The notes beneath the pieces were generated by a model, which saw only the letters and a program-made list of their open reading frames with translations, had not been told where the DNA came from and did no database searches. Source: DASQLQ01 sp035629935 (GTDB lineage: Bacteria > Actinomycetota > CADDZG01 > WHSQ01). From it: a stretch of 13,668 nucleotides of DNA. The translations under genes were made by a program, and so were the position numbers. The stretch lies in the NCBI GenBank assembly GCA_035629935.1, contig DASQLQ010000087.1, positions 1-13,668 on the forward strand, given 5' to 3'. Shown here piece by piece: positions 1 through 6,852 of this stretch. Positions within the stretch are counted from its first letter, which is position 1. Each line of letters opens with the position of its first letter.

Positions 1-365
1 GTCTCGAGCCAGAAGACCTCGAGACTCACCTCTGCGTCGTTCAACGCGAAGGTGACGCGTCCGAAGCGTTCGAATCGCATCGGTACGCCGCCGCTCGTGC
101 CGATCTCCATGCTTGCGGGTTCCATGGGTTCCACTAGAGCCGTGACGCGTGCTGCCGGGTCGTAGTCGTACATCGGGAGGCCGGCGAATGATGCTCTTTC
201 AGCGAGGGGGATCGGGGACTGGGAGTGATCCTTGAATAGAGCATCCCGTGTACTTCGCCACAGCTCCCACCCGGCCTTCGGGTCAGAGCTTGCGCGTACT
301 CGCCGGTAGAGGTCGAAGATCTGTCGCTTCCAGTCCAATAGCTCGAGCTGTGGGGGCCGCGTCAT
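1..365 (-). CDS. DUF1684 family protein, N-terminal part (cut by window edge)
   Basis: The first 121 residues are in the window; the rest lies beyond the left edge. The ATG at 365..363 overlaps the TGA of the upstream ATP-grasp gene as ATGA, so the two are probably translationally coupled. Residues 33-70 match the pattern I know for DUF1684: a Trp-rich helix with WRSTRDALFKDHSQSPIP, then FAGLPMYDYDP around 60-70. A beta-rich segment begins near residue 90 (RFERFGRVTFALND) and ends at EVFWLE, where the family normally continues into a Tyr/Gly-rich core that is missing here only because of the window edge. DUF1684 proteins have no established function that I know of. No signal peptide is visible, so it is probably cytoplasmic. 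The family call rests on residue pattern alone. Confidence 0.82.
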   Translation of the reverse strand, partial: MTRPPQLELLDWKRQIFDLYRRVRASSDPKAGWELWRSTRDALFKDHSQSPIPLAERASFAGLPMYDYDPAARVTALVEPMEPASMEIGTSGGVPMRFERFGRVTFALNDAEVSLEVFWLE

Positions 366-1249
366 CCTGACCAACCGATCGGCGCTGAGTCCAGTTCCTT
401 GAACGCATCGCGCAGACTGCCGAGTATCTCGCGTTGAAGCGGAAGATCGTCGGCGTCGTATTTATGGGGTGGCCACGCGAGGCCCGGGTTCGTGTTGATC
501 TCCCAGACGACCATTTGTTCCCCCCTGAAGGAGTAATCCATCCGCCCGTAGTCGATCCCGGCAAGCTCGAAGACATCGCGAACGCGCGTATCTGGACCTC
601 GCTTCACGAATTCCCGGAGCTCATGCTGTTGACGACGCGTCGGTGGGTCGTTGGACTTTGTGACGAAATGACCGCTGATCCCCAGGTCGCAAGGGATCAC
701 CCGGCCGTCCAGCAAGAAGGCGCCGAACTTACGGAACAGACCGGTCTCGTCGGAGGTGTCACTGAACTCAACGACGAGTAGATCGTCCCTTTCACCTCCG
801 ATGTCCTCGATCGCCCGCTGCAATTCATCCGAGTTGTGCAAGAGCGGCGTGAGGCTTCCGTTGTGGCCGCGTTCGTTCCTTACGAACACGGGGAACCGAT
901 CGATCTCTGTGACGTCGGTCGAACGGTAAACGTTGAAGTCGTTGTAGCCGCGGTCGTGGAGCTCTCGTAGCAACGGAAACCGCGTCAGTGCTGTTGTCGG
1001 ATCATTGAGGATCCGGATCGACTTGCCGCATTCCGCCAGCCGGTTGCGATAGCCGGTGACGGCCTCCATCTTCGCGGGTGTGAACTCCGTCAGCCCAGTA
1101 AAGATGTAAGTGCCGTCACCCACCTCTGGGTTCTTTATCGCTTCCTTGTATGTGATCAACCTGAGATGCTCGTTCAACCCCGGCGCCCAATCCATCAGGA
1201 AGTTATCGAATGCGGTCTGACCGCCTGAATTGATCAGAACGAAGATCAC
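362..1249 (-). CDS. ATP-grasp domain protein of unknown substrate
   Basis: About 295 residues, size and pattern of a small ATP-grasp carboxylate-amine/thiol ligase-like protein. In the numbering from GTG 1249, residues 119-131 (FPVFVRNERGHNG) look like the ATP-binding strand with a basic residue and Gly-rich loop. Residues around 232-255 (AGIDYGRMDYSF, then VVWEINTNPGL) carry the metal-binding Asp238, Glu250 and Asn252 typical of the fold. The substrate cannot be read from the sequence. Start choice: an ATG at 1267 is only 8 bases from the tRNA-Ile 3' end and has no ribosome site outside the tRNA, whereas GTG at 1249 has GGAGGAA five bases upstream, inside the codons of the longer form; I prefer GTG. 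The gene is downstream of tRNA-Ile on the same strand and overlaps the DUF1684 gene by ATGA, suggesting one transcript. Confidence 0.83.
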   Translation of the reverse strand: MIFVLINSGGQTAFDNFLMDWAPGLNEHLRLITYKEAIKNPEVGDGTYIFTGLTEFTPAKMEAVTGYRNRLAECGKSIRILNDPTTALTRFPLLRELHDRGYNDFNVYRSTDVTEIDRFPVFVRNERGHNGSLTPLLHNSDELQRAIEDIGGERDDLLVVEFSDTSDETGLFRKFGAFLLDGRVIPCDLGISGHFVTKSNDPPTRRQQHELREFVKRGPDTRVRDVFELAGIDYGRMDYSFRGEQMVVWEINTNPGLAWPPHKYDADDLPLQREILGSLRDAFKELDSAPIGWSG

Positions 1250-1252
1250 TGC

Positions 1253-1259
1253 TTCCTCC
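1253..1259 (-). promoter_or_regulatory. Ribosome binding site deciding a GTG start
   Basis: GGAGGAA lies five bases (counted from GGAGG) before GTG 1249..1247. It falls inside the first codons of the alternative ATG-started form (1267), which itself has only tRNA sequence upstream. This favours the shorter ATP-grasp protein. Confidence 0.55.
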
Positions 1260-1275
1260 GCGTCCATCGTCTAAG

Positions 1276-1350
1276 TGGGCCCAGATGGATTTGAACCATC
1301 GACCTCGCCCTTATCAGGGGCGCGCTCTAACCGAGCTGAGCTATGGGCCC
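1276..1350 (-). tRNA. tRNA-Ile (GAT)
   Basis: The minus strand folds into a complete 75-nt cloverleaf: acceptor GGGCCCA/TGGGCCC, D stem GCTC/GAGC, anticodon stem CGCCC/GGGCG with loop CTGATAA (anticodon GAT), T stem GATGG/CCATC with loop TTCAAAT, and discriminator A. CCA is not encoded and must be added after transcription. A TANNNT-like TAGTAT lies on the minus strand at 1369..1364, the right distance for a -10 box, though it also forms the tail of the terminator hairpin just upstream. The ATP-grasp gene follows immediately on the same strand. Confidence 0.97.
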
Positions 1351-1363
1351 TCGAAGCGTGCAG

Positions 1364-1400
1364 ATACTAAAGGGGAGGCCGCCCGCAGACGGCCTCCCCT
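1364..1400 (-). terminator. Rho-independent terminator of the LVIVD-repeat gene
   Basis: A perfect 11-bp stem (AGGGGAGGCCG at 1371-1381 with its complement at 1390-1400) encloses an 8-nt loop. On the minus strand it is followed by TTTAGTAT, a moderately T-rich tail. It sits 45 bases after the LVIVD-repeat stop codon and just before tRNA-Ile, so it separates the two units. Confidence 0.8.
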
Positions 1401-1445
1401 GGATCCTTTGCTGCGTTTTGTTCTTTAGAAGTTCGGCTATGGAGC

Positions 1446-2870
1446 CTACTTCAAAGTCTTATTACGGCTCCTGATGCTGTCGGGAAGCTGCACCTGCGGG
1501 TTGAACTCGCCGGTGGGGTTCAATGAGCCCTTGCCGAAGAAGTAAGCCTTTCCTCGCCCCGTCCCTTTGAACTTGTACGCGCCCACGCCATTGAGGGATG
1601 CGTGGTCATTCGTGTAGATGCGCCCGTTGTACCAGTAGGCCGCCCACGTGTCCGGCTGTACGCCCTCTTTGGACTTGTCGACGTAGTAGCCGATCTCGGT
1701 CGGGTCGGTCGGGTCGGAGAAGTCGATGACCGCGATCCCCCCGAGGTAGTACGAGTTCGCCATGATGTATTTCTTCGGATCCTTCATCGGGATGATGTCG
1801 AACAAGTGGTTGGTGCAACGGAAACCCTCGGCTTCCCGCGGAGTGGAAGGGGGGTCGATCAGACGTGGCAAAGCGTGATGGCCGACCAGAGAAGGAGCGG
1901 CCGGGTCCTTGATGTCGTAGATCCACGCTGCCCCGACCGTGGCGTCTTCGTCGCCAGTACATCCGCCTCCACCGGCGGCCCCCAGATACTCATCCCCCAA
2001 GACGAGGTACTTGCCGTCCCAGGTCACTGCGGTTGAGTGATGGATCTGGATATCGGGGTTCAGGATCTCGGCGATCTGCTCGGGCTTGGTGGGATCCTTG
2101 CTGATGTCCCAGACCAGGGATCGATCGATGCAGGCACCGAACATCAATCCGAGTTTGGGGAACGTCGTCATCTCGTGGCACCCGATGCTGGGGGAGACAT
2201 CGATGACATCATCGAGAAGCTTCGCCTTGCTCGGGTCGTTGTTGGGAAATTCCACGATCTGCACCTTGCGATGGCTTTCGGGATTGCAGTCCGTCGTCGG
2301 AGCGCCCAGCGGGTAAGACTGGATGTAGATGTAGCTCTTGGTCTTGCCCGGCAACATCGTGTTCGTGTGCGATCCGCACGGCATGTCGACGGAGCCGACC
2401 TCTTTCGGACGAGTGGGGTCAGAGATATCGAAGATGTGCAGTCCCTCCCACGCTTCCCCAGCCGAAACCTGGGTCTGGGGAGCGGTCGCGGTGTCCTCGA
2501 CCGAGCAGGTAGGTCCGACACGCCCGGAGTCAACGGACGTGAACAGGTAGTCCCCGAAGATCGTGACATCGCCCTGACCTCCCGGACAGTTCGCGAATCC
2601 GATCTGTTTGATGTACGGAGCACGCCGGTAAATCCTCCAGAACGAGGGGCCCTCGTAGGAGCCGGCCACCATCAGCCGACCTTTGAAGGCAAGGTCGGAC
2701 CCCGACCCGAACAGGCCTTTCCCGGCGTCGATCTGATGTTGTGCCTGCTGGACGAAGTTCTCCGAGTGATCGTCCTCGCCATGTCCCGCTCGAACGGGCA
2801 CCGTTCCCAATAGCCCGAGCGCGACGCTTGCCACGACTAGTAGCGCTCGGACTCGAAGTCCTCGTCTCAT
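1446..2870 (-). CDS. Secreted LVIVD-repeat beta-propeller protein
   Basis: 474 residues from ATG 2870, chosen because GGGGGGAA lies just before it and the protein then begins with a classic signal peptide (basic MRRGLRVR, hydrophobic core, likely cleavage after residue 28, VRA). An in-frame start at 2954 would bury the signal peptide. At least four LVIVD-type blades are visible, each with a hydrophobic strand followed by a DxSDPxxPxxxG turn: residues about 143-161, 251-269, 314-332 and 379-397. The mature part holds eight Cys (95, 122, 165, 195, 231, 247, 304, 352), an even number compatible with disulfides in an exported protein. LVIVD-repeat proteins are predicted propellers without a general known function. 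The gene stands alone, with a terminator downstream and the thioredoxin terminator upstream. The C terminus ends in a basic tail with no anchor or sortase signal. Confidence 0.9.
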   Translation of the reverse strand: MRRGLRVRALLVVASVALGLLGTVPVRAGHGEDDHSENFVQQAQHQIDAGKGLFGSGSDLAFKGRLMVAGSYEGPSFWRIYRRAPYIKQIGFANCPGGQGDVTIFGDYLFTSVDSGRVGPTCSVEDTATAPQTQVSAGEAWEGLHIFDISDPTRPKEVGSVDMPCGSHTNTMLPGKTKSYIYIQSYPLGAPTTDCNPESHRKVQIVEFPNNDPSKAKLLDDVIDVSPSIGCHEMTTFPKLGLMFGACIDRSLVWDISKDPTKPEQIAEILNPDIQIHHSTAVTWDGKYLVLGDEYLGAAGGGGCTGDEDATVGAAWIYDIKDPAAPSLVGHHALPRLIDPPSTPREAEGFRCTNHLFDIIPMKDPKKYIMANSYYLGGIAVIDFSDPTDPTEIGYYVDKSKEGVQPDTWAAYWYNGRIYTNDHASLNGVGAYKFKGTGRGKAYFFGKGSLNPTGEFNPQVQLPDSIRSRNKTLK

Positions 2871-2960
2871 GTGGTTCCCCCCAAGAATCGTTGGCTGACG
2901 GCCTATTTGTTGCTGATTCGCCGGATATGCCCGATTTCCTGGCACTTCAAGCACCGACGA

Positions 2961-2987
2961 AAAAGACCCCCGCCGTAGCGGGGGTCT
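2961..2987 (-). terminator. Rho-independent terminator of the thioredoxin gene
   Basis: AGACCCCCGC (2964-2973), loop CGTA, and its exact complement (2978-2987) form a 10-bp GC-rich stem. On the minus strand it is followed by a short T run (stem-end T plus TTT). It begins about 19 bases after the thioredoxin stop codon, making it a strong terminator. Confidence 0.9.
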
Positions 2988-3005
2988 GATTTCGTTGGGG
3001 AGGGG

Positions 3006-3320
3006 CTAGGAATTGAGCCCGAGACCCATGACGATGTCGTCCTTCGGACGGGCGCCGACTACCTGCGCTTTCACGTCTCCGTCGATGAAGAGGCCGATCG
3101 TGGGGATGCTCATGATCCCGTACTTGGCCGCCACTGAGGGAGCGTCGTCGATGTTGAGTTTCACGACCTTGACCTTGCCGTCGTACTCGATGGCGATCTT
3201 CTCGAGCTCGGGATGCACCAGCCGGCACGGACCACACCACTCGGCCCAGAAATCGACAACTACGGGGATGTCCGAGGCGAGTACGACTTCGTTGAAGTCT
3301 TGTTCGGTTACTTCCTGCAT
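3006..3320 (-). CDS. trxA: Thioredoxin
   Basis: 104 residues, the usual length of a bacterial thioredoxin. The active site WCGPC is at residues 28-32 (redox Cys29 and Cys32), preceded by VVVDFWAEW; the cis-proline segment SIPT has Pro73, and KLNIDD at 54-59 is the standard central strand. It is a cytoplasmic dithiol-disulfide oxidoreductase that passes electrons from thioredoxin reductase to targets such as ribonucleotide reductase and peroxiredoxins. No reductase gene is beside it. AAGGAG lies about 11 bases before the ATG, slightly long but acceptable. The gene is divergent from the nitroreductase-family gene at 3461, and a good terminator follows it. The family is certain; which paralogue it is cannot be told. 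Confidence 0.96.
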   Translation of the reverse strand: MQEVTEQDFNEVVLASDIPVVVDFWAEWCGPCRLVHPELEKIAIEYDGKVKVVKLNIDDAPSVAAKYGIMSIPTIGLFIDGDVKAQVVGARPKDDIVMGLGLNS

Positions 3321-3460
3321 GTGAGGCAGAGCTCCTTATTCGGGTGGTCTTATCGAGTAAAACGCCCAGGGCAGCACCATATATTCCTGGCCGAATGGGG
3401 CGAAAGGGTCCCCTGCGCTAGGGTTTAAAGCCCCATCCTGGTTCCTCTTGGAGGTCATCC

Positions 3461-3886
3461 TTGAACGCCGACTCACTCTTTCGCCTGGTCACCGGGCTCC
3501 ACCGTGGCCTGTACAAGGCAAGCGGCGGACGGCTCCTCGGGAAGATGGCGGGGATGCCGGTCGTGATGCTTACGACTACGGGCAGGAAGAGCGGCGAACC
3601 TCGCACCACGATGCTGACCGCTCCGGTGCAGGAGGGCGACAAGGTGGTGCTCGTTGCTTCCAAGGGGGGCTACGCGCACCATCCAGCATGGTTCCTGAAC
3701 CTCGAAGCCAACCCGGAGGTCGAAGCCTCGATCGGTGGCCGAGCCAAGAAGATGCGGGCCCGGGTTGCTTCCTCGGAGGAAAAGGCTGATCTATGGCCCC
3801 GAGTCACCTCTACCTACAAGGGATATGCGGGTTATCAGAAGAAGACTGAACGTGACATCCCACTAGTGATCCTGGATCCCAGATGA
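3461..3886 (+). CDS. Deazaflavin (F420)-dependent nitroreductase family protein
   Basis: 141 residues starting at TTG 3461, supported by GGAGG six bases upstream and no better ATG. The pattern is that of the DDN family of small split-beta-barrel flavin/F420 proteins: VVMLTTTGRKSGEPRTTML at about 34-52, then GGYAHHPAWFLNLEANPEVE at about 68-87, the two most conserved segments. Family members use reduced F420 to reduce quinones, nitro compounds or enones; the substrate here is unknown. Its stop codon overlaps the start of the CurA-like oxidoreductase (ATGA), so the two are almost certainly made together, suggesting paired reductions of unsaturated or electrophilic compounds. The C terminus is short and ends at LDPR, within family norms. 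Confidence 0.9.
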   Translation: MNADSLFRLVTGLHRGLYKASGGRLLGKMAGMPVVMLTTTGRKSGEPRTTMLTAPVQEGDKVVLVASKGGYAHHPAWFLNLEANPEVEASIGGRAKKMRARVASSEEKADLWPRVTSTYKGYAGYQKKTERDIPLVILDPR

Positions 3887-4905
3887 CGGTTAGCGAAGAC
3901 ACGATGAATCATCAGTTCCGCCTGGCAGCGCGTCCCGACGGGATGGTCAAGCGAGAAGACTTCGAATTCACCAATGAGCCCACTCCTCGGCCGGGCGAAG
4001 GGGAATTCCTCGTACAGGTCCACTACATCTCGCTGGACCCCGCGATGCGCGGATGGATGAACGAAGGTCGCTCCTACATCCCGCCGGTCGGTATCGGAGA
4101 GGTGATGCGCGCGCTGGCCGCCGGCCGGGTGATCGAGTCGAACAATCCCAAGTTCGAGGTGGGCGATCACGTGATCGGTCCCTTCGGCGTTCAGGAGTAC
4201 GCGGTTTCGAACGGCAAGCAAGGTGATCTCAAGGTCGATCCCAACCTGGTGTCGCTCCCCGTTTACCTCGGTGCTTTGGGCATGCCCGGGATGACGGCTT
4301 ACTTCGGACTGCTGGATGTTGGTGAGGCGAAGTCCGGCGAGACCGTTGTCGTCTCCGGTGCAGCCGGCGCGGTCGGAACGGTCGCCGGACAGATCGCGAA
4401 GATCAAAGGGTGTCGTGTCATCGGTATCGCTGGGGGGGCCGAGAAGTGTGACTACATCGTCAACGAGCTCGGCTTCGACGCCGCGATCGACTACAAGAAC
4501 GCTGATGTCAGGGCCGGGTTGAAGGAGCACGCTCCGAAAGGCGTCGATGTGTACTTCGACAACGTTGGGGGCCAGATCCTTGACGCGGTTCTGGGCAGGC
4601 TGGCTCGCAAGGCGCGAGTCGTCATCTGTGGAGCGATCTCGCAGTACAACAATGCCGGCCCGATGAGGGGCCCCTCGAACTACATGTCTTTGTTGGTTAA
4701 CCGGGCGCGGATGGAGGGGTTCGTTGTTTTCGACTACGCGGACCGCTACATGGAGGCTGCTACGGAGATGGCGACTTGGATGATGGAAGGAAAGCTGAAG
4801 TCGCGCGAGGACATCGTCGAGGGGATCGAGACTTTCCCCGAAACTCTCTTAAAGCTGTTCACGGGCGACAACGTCGGGAAGCTAGTCCTGAAGGTCGCCG
4901 ACTGA
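3883..4905 (+). CDS. CurA-like NADP-dependent oxidoreductase (medium-chain reductase, zinc-free)
   Basis: 340 residues, typical length for the curcumin reductase/leukotriene B4 12-hydroxydehydrogenase branch of the medium-chain dehydrogenase/reductase superfamily. The N-terminal GroES-like domain contains YISLDPAMRGWMN (48-60), a hallmark of this branch. The Rossmann motif GAAGAVG is at 159-165, followed by GIAGGAEKC (181-189), whose basic residue suits NADPH, and YFDNVGG before the last part of the fold. No zinc-ligand cysteines are apparent. The family reduces the C=C bond of enones and related compounds. The ATG at 3883 overlaps the upstream stop; an ATG seven codons later (3904) is an alternative. 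The gene converges on the homocysteine methyltransferase gene with one base between stop codons and no terminator in that gap. Confidence 0.9.
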   Translation: MTVSEDTMNHQFRLAARPDGMVKREDFEFTNEPTPRPGEGEFLVQVHYISLDPAMRGWMNEGRSYIPPVGIGEVMRALAAGRVIESNNPKFEVGDHVIGPFGVQEYAVSNGKQGDLKVDPNLVSLPVYLGALGMPGMTAYFGLLDVGEAKSGETVVVSGAAGAVGTVAGQIAKIKGCRVIGIAGGAEKCDYIVNELGFDAAIDYKNADVRAGLKEHAPKGVDVYFDNVGGQILDAVLGRLARKARVVICGAISQYNNAGPMRGPSNYMSLLVNRARMEGFVVFDYADRYMEAATEMATWMMEGKLKSREDIVEGIETFPETLLKLFTGDNVGKLVLKVAD

Positions 4906-4906
4906 C

Positions 4907-5848
4907 CTAGGCACTAGCCATCCAGGCGTTGCAGATCGCCGTTAAGTGCCTGTGGTCGGTTCCACAACATCCTCCGACGACATTCATCTTCGGAAGACTC
5001 GCCCGGAGCTCGACGTAGCGATCGCCAAGGTCTTTGGGGTCACCGTCGTCGAGCTCTTCAGCCTCGTCCAGCTCGGCATGGGACATGGTCGATGCGTTTG
5101 CTCGTAATCCTCGGATGCGATCGCGCCAGGCACCCCGGTCGGCGACCACGTTCTCGAAGTGCGTTGGGTGAGCGCAGTTGATCATGTAGTAGGCGGGTCC
5201 TCCGTCGGTCGAAGAGTCCACTTCCGCGATCGCGTCCTTGAGATCCTGACCACTCGGAAGCTTCCCGTCGGTTTCAACGGTGAAAGAGATGGCGACGGGG
5301 AGACCGGCCGCTTTGGACGCTCGCGTGACCCCCACCGCCTCGTTGACATACGTCATCGTGATCGCCGTGACCATGTCGGCGGCGGTGCGCGCGAAGGTAC
5401 CGATCTGTTCCGAGTGGTAGTCCTGAGCGGCCTCCGCGCTGAGGGTGACGCTTGGGTTGTAACCGTCGTCACTGGGTCCGACGCATCCGCTGATCACAAA
5501 CGGCGCTTCACCTTCGTACTCGTTACGCAGTTCTTCCATGAGGCCGATGGCCTTGCGGTTGAACGCGTCGAGCTCTTCGCTCGCGTACCCGATCTCTTTC
5601 GCCCATTTGGGATTGGCTCGCCACGTGGGGCTCTCGAGGACGAAGCCCAACCCTTTGTCGCGTGCAAGCGCCACGTACGGCTCGAAGTACTCACGTAGAG
5701 ACTGCGTTCCCTTCTCGTCCTTCAGCAGATCGAAGGCCGCGAACTGTGGCAGGTCGAGACCTTGGTGAAAGATCAAAGTTGTTTCGATCCCGCCATCGGT
5801 GAGGAAGAGGTCTCCGTCGAGTTGGGGCAGGTGGTTCCGGTACTTCAT
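4907..5848 (-). CDS. Homocysteine S-methyltransferase family protein
   Basis: 313 residues, the normal length for the stand-alone homocysteine-binding barrel. The start DGDLFLTDGGIETTLIF (11-27) is the family's first barrel strand. The zinc/homocysteine-activating cysteines are present: Cys225 in MINCAHP and Cys294-Cys295 in VGGCCGTDHRHL. GCVGPSDDGY (121-130) is also typical. Such enzymes transfer a methyl group from S-methylmethionine, SAM or another donor to homocysteine, giving methionine; there is no cobalamin domain, so this is not MetH. The donor cannot be read from sequence. The start codon has AAGGGAGA about 8-10 bases upstream. A dyad overlapping a possible promoter lies at 5890-5911. 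Enzymes of this family can also act on betaine-type donors, so methionine synthesis is likely but not certain. Confidence 0.9.
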   Translation of the reverse strand: MKYRNHLPQLDGDLFLTDGGIETTLIFHQGLDLPQFAAFDLLKDEKGTQSLREYFEPYVALARDKGLGFVLESPTWRANPKWAKEIGYASEELDAFNRKAIGLMEELRNEYEGEAPFVISGCVGPSDDGYNPSVTLSAEAAQDYHSEQIGTFARTAADMVTAITMTYVNEAVGVTRASKAAGLPVAISFTVETDGKLPSGQDLKDAIAEVDSSTDGGPAYYMINCAHPTHFENVVADRGAWRDRIRGLRANASTMSHAELDEAEELDDGDPKDLGDRYVELRASLPKMNVVGGCCGTDHRHLTAICNAWMASA

Positions 5849-5878
5849 CAGGAGCGTCTCCCTTCTCGCCGCCCCCCG

Positions 5879-5911
5879 ATTCTAGGGATGGGCGTTTCGG
5901 ACCGAAAGCCC
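5879..5911 (-). promoter_or_regulatory. Candidate promoter with overlapping inverted repeat before the homocysteine methyltransferase gene
   Basis: On the minus strand a TANNNT box (TAGAAT, 5884..5879) lies about 30 bases before the start codon. Upstream, at -35 distance, is TTTCGG, half of a dyad: GGGC and TTTCG (5890-5899, one bulged G) pair with CGAAA and GCCC (5903-5911) around a 3-nt loop. It could be an operator or a leader hairpin. The -35 is poor, so the promoter call is tentative. Confidence 0.3.
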
Positions 5912-5966
5912 TTTCGCTCCTCGATGCCCAAGTGTTATCTACCTGGTGGAGAGAAGGGAGTTGGCC

Positions 5967-6443
5967 ATGGGTCCCGACCGTAAGAAGCAGTTCCTGAAGA
6001 AGAACCCGGACCTGATCCCCTCGGATGAGGACGTCCAGGGTGTCGTCATCGCCGAAGTCAAGGGCGGAGCATGGCGCCGCGGTATCACCGCCGGAATCGA
6101 GAGCACAGGTGTGCTGGCGACCGCCGCCGTGGATCTGGCCTCCTCGAACAAGTCTCAAGCCACTGGGGTCGGAGATGCCGGCGCCTGGCCGGAGGCCCCG
6201 ATCTTCTGGGTAGCTATAACCGACAAGCAGCTCCACGCGTTTGAGGGGAAGGTCAATTCGCAAGAGGCCGGGCCGGCAGCGGCTCACTACCCACTGGATC
6301 GGATCGCTTCGTTTGATTACCAGAAGAAGATGTTGATCTCGAAGTTCACGGTCGCCTTTCGGGACGGATCATCTATCGAGCTCGACATCACCAAGCAGAA
6401 GGTGCAACCCTTTATCGACGCGGTTCAGGCCCGTTCCGGCTGA
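5967..6443 (+). CDS. Small conserved-looking protein of unknown function
   Basis: 158 residues from ATG 5967, which has AAGGGAG six bases upstream; a GTG at 5946 is a weaker alternative. I do not recognise the family with certainty. The N terminus is highly charged (DRKKQFLKKNPD). A Gly/Ala-rich segment (about 32-60) may be a loop or weak amphipathic stretch. The C-terminal half (about 72-155) alternates short beta-strands, including FWVAITDKQLHAFEGK, RIASFDYQKKMLISKFTVAF and SSIELDITK, and ends in a helix QPFIDAVQAR. That strand-strand-helix order resembles bacterial PH-like domains, in which a protein 'displays' whether a value such as a ligand is bound, but this is only a fold guess. There is no signal peptide or clear membrane helix. 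A cupin gene follows 31 bases later with its own strong ribosome site, so the two are probably co-transcribed. Confidence 0.8.
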   Translation: MGPDRKKQFLKKNPDLIPSDEDVQGVVIAEVKGGAWRRGITAGIESTGVLATAAVDLASSNKSQATGVGDAGAWPEAPIFWVAITDKQLHAFEGKVNSQEAGPAAAHYPLDRIASFDYQKKMLISKFTVAFRDGSSIELDITKQKVQPFIDAVQARSG

Positions 6444-6474
6444 TCCGACTGAGGAAGAAGAAAAGGAGGCTTTG

Positions 6475-6837
6475 ATGGCCGGTGTGGAAGCGAAGAGTTT
6501 CGATTCGCCAGACGAATCACGCACGCCAGACAAGACGAAGTTGGACGTCGTGCAACTCGGGGGCGTGACCGCGGGTCGGGCTACGTTCCAGCCCGGTTGG
6601 AAATGGTCCGAATGCATCAAGCCCGTGGTCGGAACCGACTCGTGTCAAGCCCGCCACGTGGGAGCGGTCGTAAGCGGACGCCTTCATGTCGTGCATGAGG
6701 ATGGCAGCGAGGGCGAGGTTGGCCCCGGGGGCGTTTACGTGATCGAGCCCGGTCACGACGCGTGGGTCGTCGGCGATGAGCCCTACGTCGCGTTCGAGTT
6801 CGAGTCGAAGACCGCCGCGGACTACGCCAAAGGCTGA
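6475..6837 (+). CDS. Cupin domain protein
   Basis: 120 residues from ATG 6475; AAAAGGAGG lies five bases upstream, so the TTG three bases earlier is not needed. A single small cupin barrel is visible: the first motif region has ARHVGAVVSGRLHVVHEDG (59-77), the second GPGGVYVIEPGHDAWVVGDEP (83-103, with His94). His61 and His94 are candidate metal ligands, but the classical second His and Glu of motif 1 are not all clear, so metal binding is uncertain. Many such proteins are sugar-binding, dioxygenase-like or regulatory; no substrate can be assigned. It is cytoplasmic by lack of signal. It follows the unknown-function gene at 5967 and converges on the DHFR-fold gene at 6853, 15 bases away. Confidence 0.88.
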   Translation: MAGVEAKSFDSPDESRTPDKTKLDVVQLGGVTAGRATFQPGWKWSECIKPVVGTDSCQARHVGAVVSGRLHVVHEDGSEGEVGPGGVYVIEPGHDAWVVGDEPYVAFEFESKTAADYAKG

Positions 6838-6852
6838 TCCGGGCCGAATCCT

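Noticed and set aside
2037..2813. 258-codon open frame on the plus strand
   Set aside because: Shadow of the LVIVD-repeat gene; low-complexity Val/Arg/Asp-rich product without recognisable motifs.
3835..4530. 231-codon open frame on the minus strand
   Set aside because: Opposite the CurA-like gene, which has clear motifs in its own frame.
5691..6287. 198-codon open frame on the minus strand
   Set aside because: Spans the ends of two well-supported genes and the gap between them; no ribosome site and no motif.
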